From the NCBI GenBank assembly GCA_035267785.1, contig DATFLL010000016.1, positions 1 to 5,383 on the forward strand: a stretch of 5,383 nucleotides of DNA, in the 5' to 3' direction. The stretch comes from DATFLL01 sp035267785 (GTDB lineage Bacteria > Pseudomonadota > Gammaproteobacteria > DATFLL01). Positions 4,665-5,383 of the stretch are shown here, one piece after another (position 1 is the first letter of the stretch; the number at the start of each line of letters is the position of its first letter). The position numbers were made by a program, and so were the translations under genes. The notes under the pieces were generated by a model. It was not told the DNA's origin, searched no databases, and saw only the letters and a list, made by a program, of their open reading frames with translations.

Positions 4665-5336
4665 CTACTCGTGCGACCGGGCGCGTCTCCGGCCGGGTCT
4701 CCGCGGCGCTAACGCTTTACCGGTAACCCGCTCAAGCCGTTCAACGAACGCCTTGTCTCCGAGGGGGCGGCCGGTCCGGCTATGACGCTCGATAATTTGT
4801 CCGAGTTGGCCGCCCTCAGCATCATTGGACAGATACGCCGCCCAATCCCGGATACGCCTGAGCATCGGTTCGACGGTGACGAGCGAGTCGTCAGTGCCAG
4901 TCGTGTGCGCCCTTGCGCTCGACCATTTCCATTCCTGAGGGCTTCGGCACATTCCAGCGGCGACCGGATTGCACTCGACATATCGCGTCGCCGCCAAGAG
5001 ATGCGTCTCGTCCATAACGAATGAGTGGAAGCGTTCCTGCCACAGGTGACCGCGCCAGCCCTCGCGGAAATTCACCGACCGTGTAAAACGTCGATGTGTT
5101 TCAGCTAGGGGCGCACGAAGTCCGTCTTCGTCCTGGGGCACCATCACGAGATGGACGTGGTTCGGCATCAGGCAGTAGGCCCAGACCTCGGTGCCACACG
5201 CCTTTGTATATTCTGACAGCAACTGAACGTAATAGCGGTAGTCCTCGTCGCAGAAGAATGTCGTCTGTCGGCGATTTCCCCGCTGTGTAACGTGATGAGG
5301 ATATCCGGGCACTACCACTCGAGCCATCCTGGCCAT
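4665..5336 (-). CDS. REP-associated tyrosine transposase (RAYT), apparently intact
   Basis: This is a 223-aa single-domain Y1-type HUH nuclease. RAYTs cleave single-stranded REP hairpins through a covalent 5'-phosphotyrosine, and are thought to spread REPs while usually staying single-copy and domesticated. The N-terminus MARMARVVVPGYPHHVTQRG is the family signature. The metal-binding HUH motif is MPNHVHLVMVP (57-67; H60, H62), and the catalytic tyrosine is Y119 in RYVECNPVAAGM. WKWSSARAH (136-144) and a basic tail GKALAPRRPGRRRARSHE follow. Its length and all key residues look complete, so activity is plausible. The first ATG (5334-5336) is preferred over Met4 because an eight-base Shine-Dalgarno match sits five bases upstream. 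The stop is TAG at 4665-4667, directly followed by a REP-like hairpin. It differs clearly from the remnant RAYT downstream (for example VECNPVAAGM against IELNPVRAGM), so the two are not tandem duplicates. Confidence 0.93.
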   Translation of the reverse strand: MARMARVVVPGYPHHVTQRGNRRQTTFFCDEDYRYYVQLLSEYTKACGTEVWAYCLMPNHVHLVMVPQDEDGLRAPLAETHRRFTRSVNFREGWRGHLWQERFHSFVMDETHLLAATRYVECNPVAAGMCRSPQEWKWSSARAHTTGTDDSLVTVEPMLRRIRDWAAYLSNDAEGGQLGQIIERHSRTGRPLGDKAFVERLERVTGKALAPRRPGRRRARSHE

Positions 5337-5341
5337 TGTCG

Positions 5342-5349
5342 ACCTCCTT
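5342..5349 (-). promoter_or_regulatory. Perfect extended Shine-Dalgarno of the intact RAYT
   Basis: On the minus strand AAGGAGGT lies five bases from the ATG. It is the strongest ribosome-binding site in the window and fixes the start at the first of two in-frame ATGs. The remaining bases to the window edge (5350-5383) show no recognisable promoter or matching REP arm. Confidence 0.85.
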
Positions 5350-5383
5350 CCATGGACACTTGCGTCGTCAGTTCATGCGATCA

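Noticed and set aside
4426..5024. Plus-strand open frames over the RAYT region (4426-4785 and 4782-5024)
   Set aside because: Both are antisense to the RAYT genes, have no family signature and lack ribosome-binding sites.

Overview
The window looks like a chromosomal segment from a high-GC autotrophic proteobacterium. It is most likely a gammaproteobacterium of the purple-sulfur or sulfur-oxidiser type. The reasons are a purH-purD pair, a class I (octameric-type) phosphoribulokinase, and REP-associated tyrosine transposases (RAYTs) with REP-like hairpins. The exact taxon cannot be fixed from sequence reading alone.

Layout, left to right. Bases 1-325 hold the 3' end of purH. Bases 326-518 hold a structured repeat: two inverted arrays of a short CACAGAG unit enclosing two hairpins. 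Bases 519-1808 hold complete purD. PurD makes GAR early in de novo purine synthesis and PurH makes IMP at its end. Bases 1809-2018 are a regulatory gap with several palindromes and a tandem CGGCTAAAAT repeat. Bases 2019-2900 hold prk, the Calvin-Benson-Bassham enzyme that makes ribulose 1,5-bisphosphate, followed by a strong bidirectional terminator at 2905-2935. Bases 2936-3101 hold no gene, but carry a second CRCAGAG array and an inverted array of 7-bp units. Bases 3102-3956 (minus strand) encode an exported outer-membrane beta-barrel protein of unknown function, with an operator-like inverted repeat upstream. Bases 4098-4122 hold a minus-strand terminator.

The right fifth is mobile-element territory, all on the minus strand. 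It holds the C-terminal half of one RAYT (4195-4602), broken at its 5' end and carrying an in-frame TGA. This abuts a REP-like hairpin (4609-4661), followed by an intact RAYT of a different subgroup (4665-5336). The simplest reading is that the second RAYT unit inserted into, or replaced the front of, the first.

The purine genes and prk share a strand but are separated by repeats and a 210-bp gap, so co-transcription of prk with purD is not shown. I see no phage, CRISPR, toxin-antitoxin, defence or biosynthetic system. The most interesting content is the layered repeat families and the broken/intact RAYT pair.
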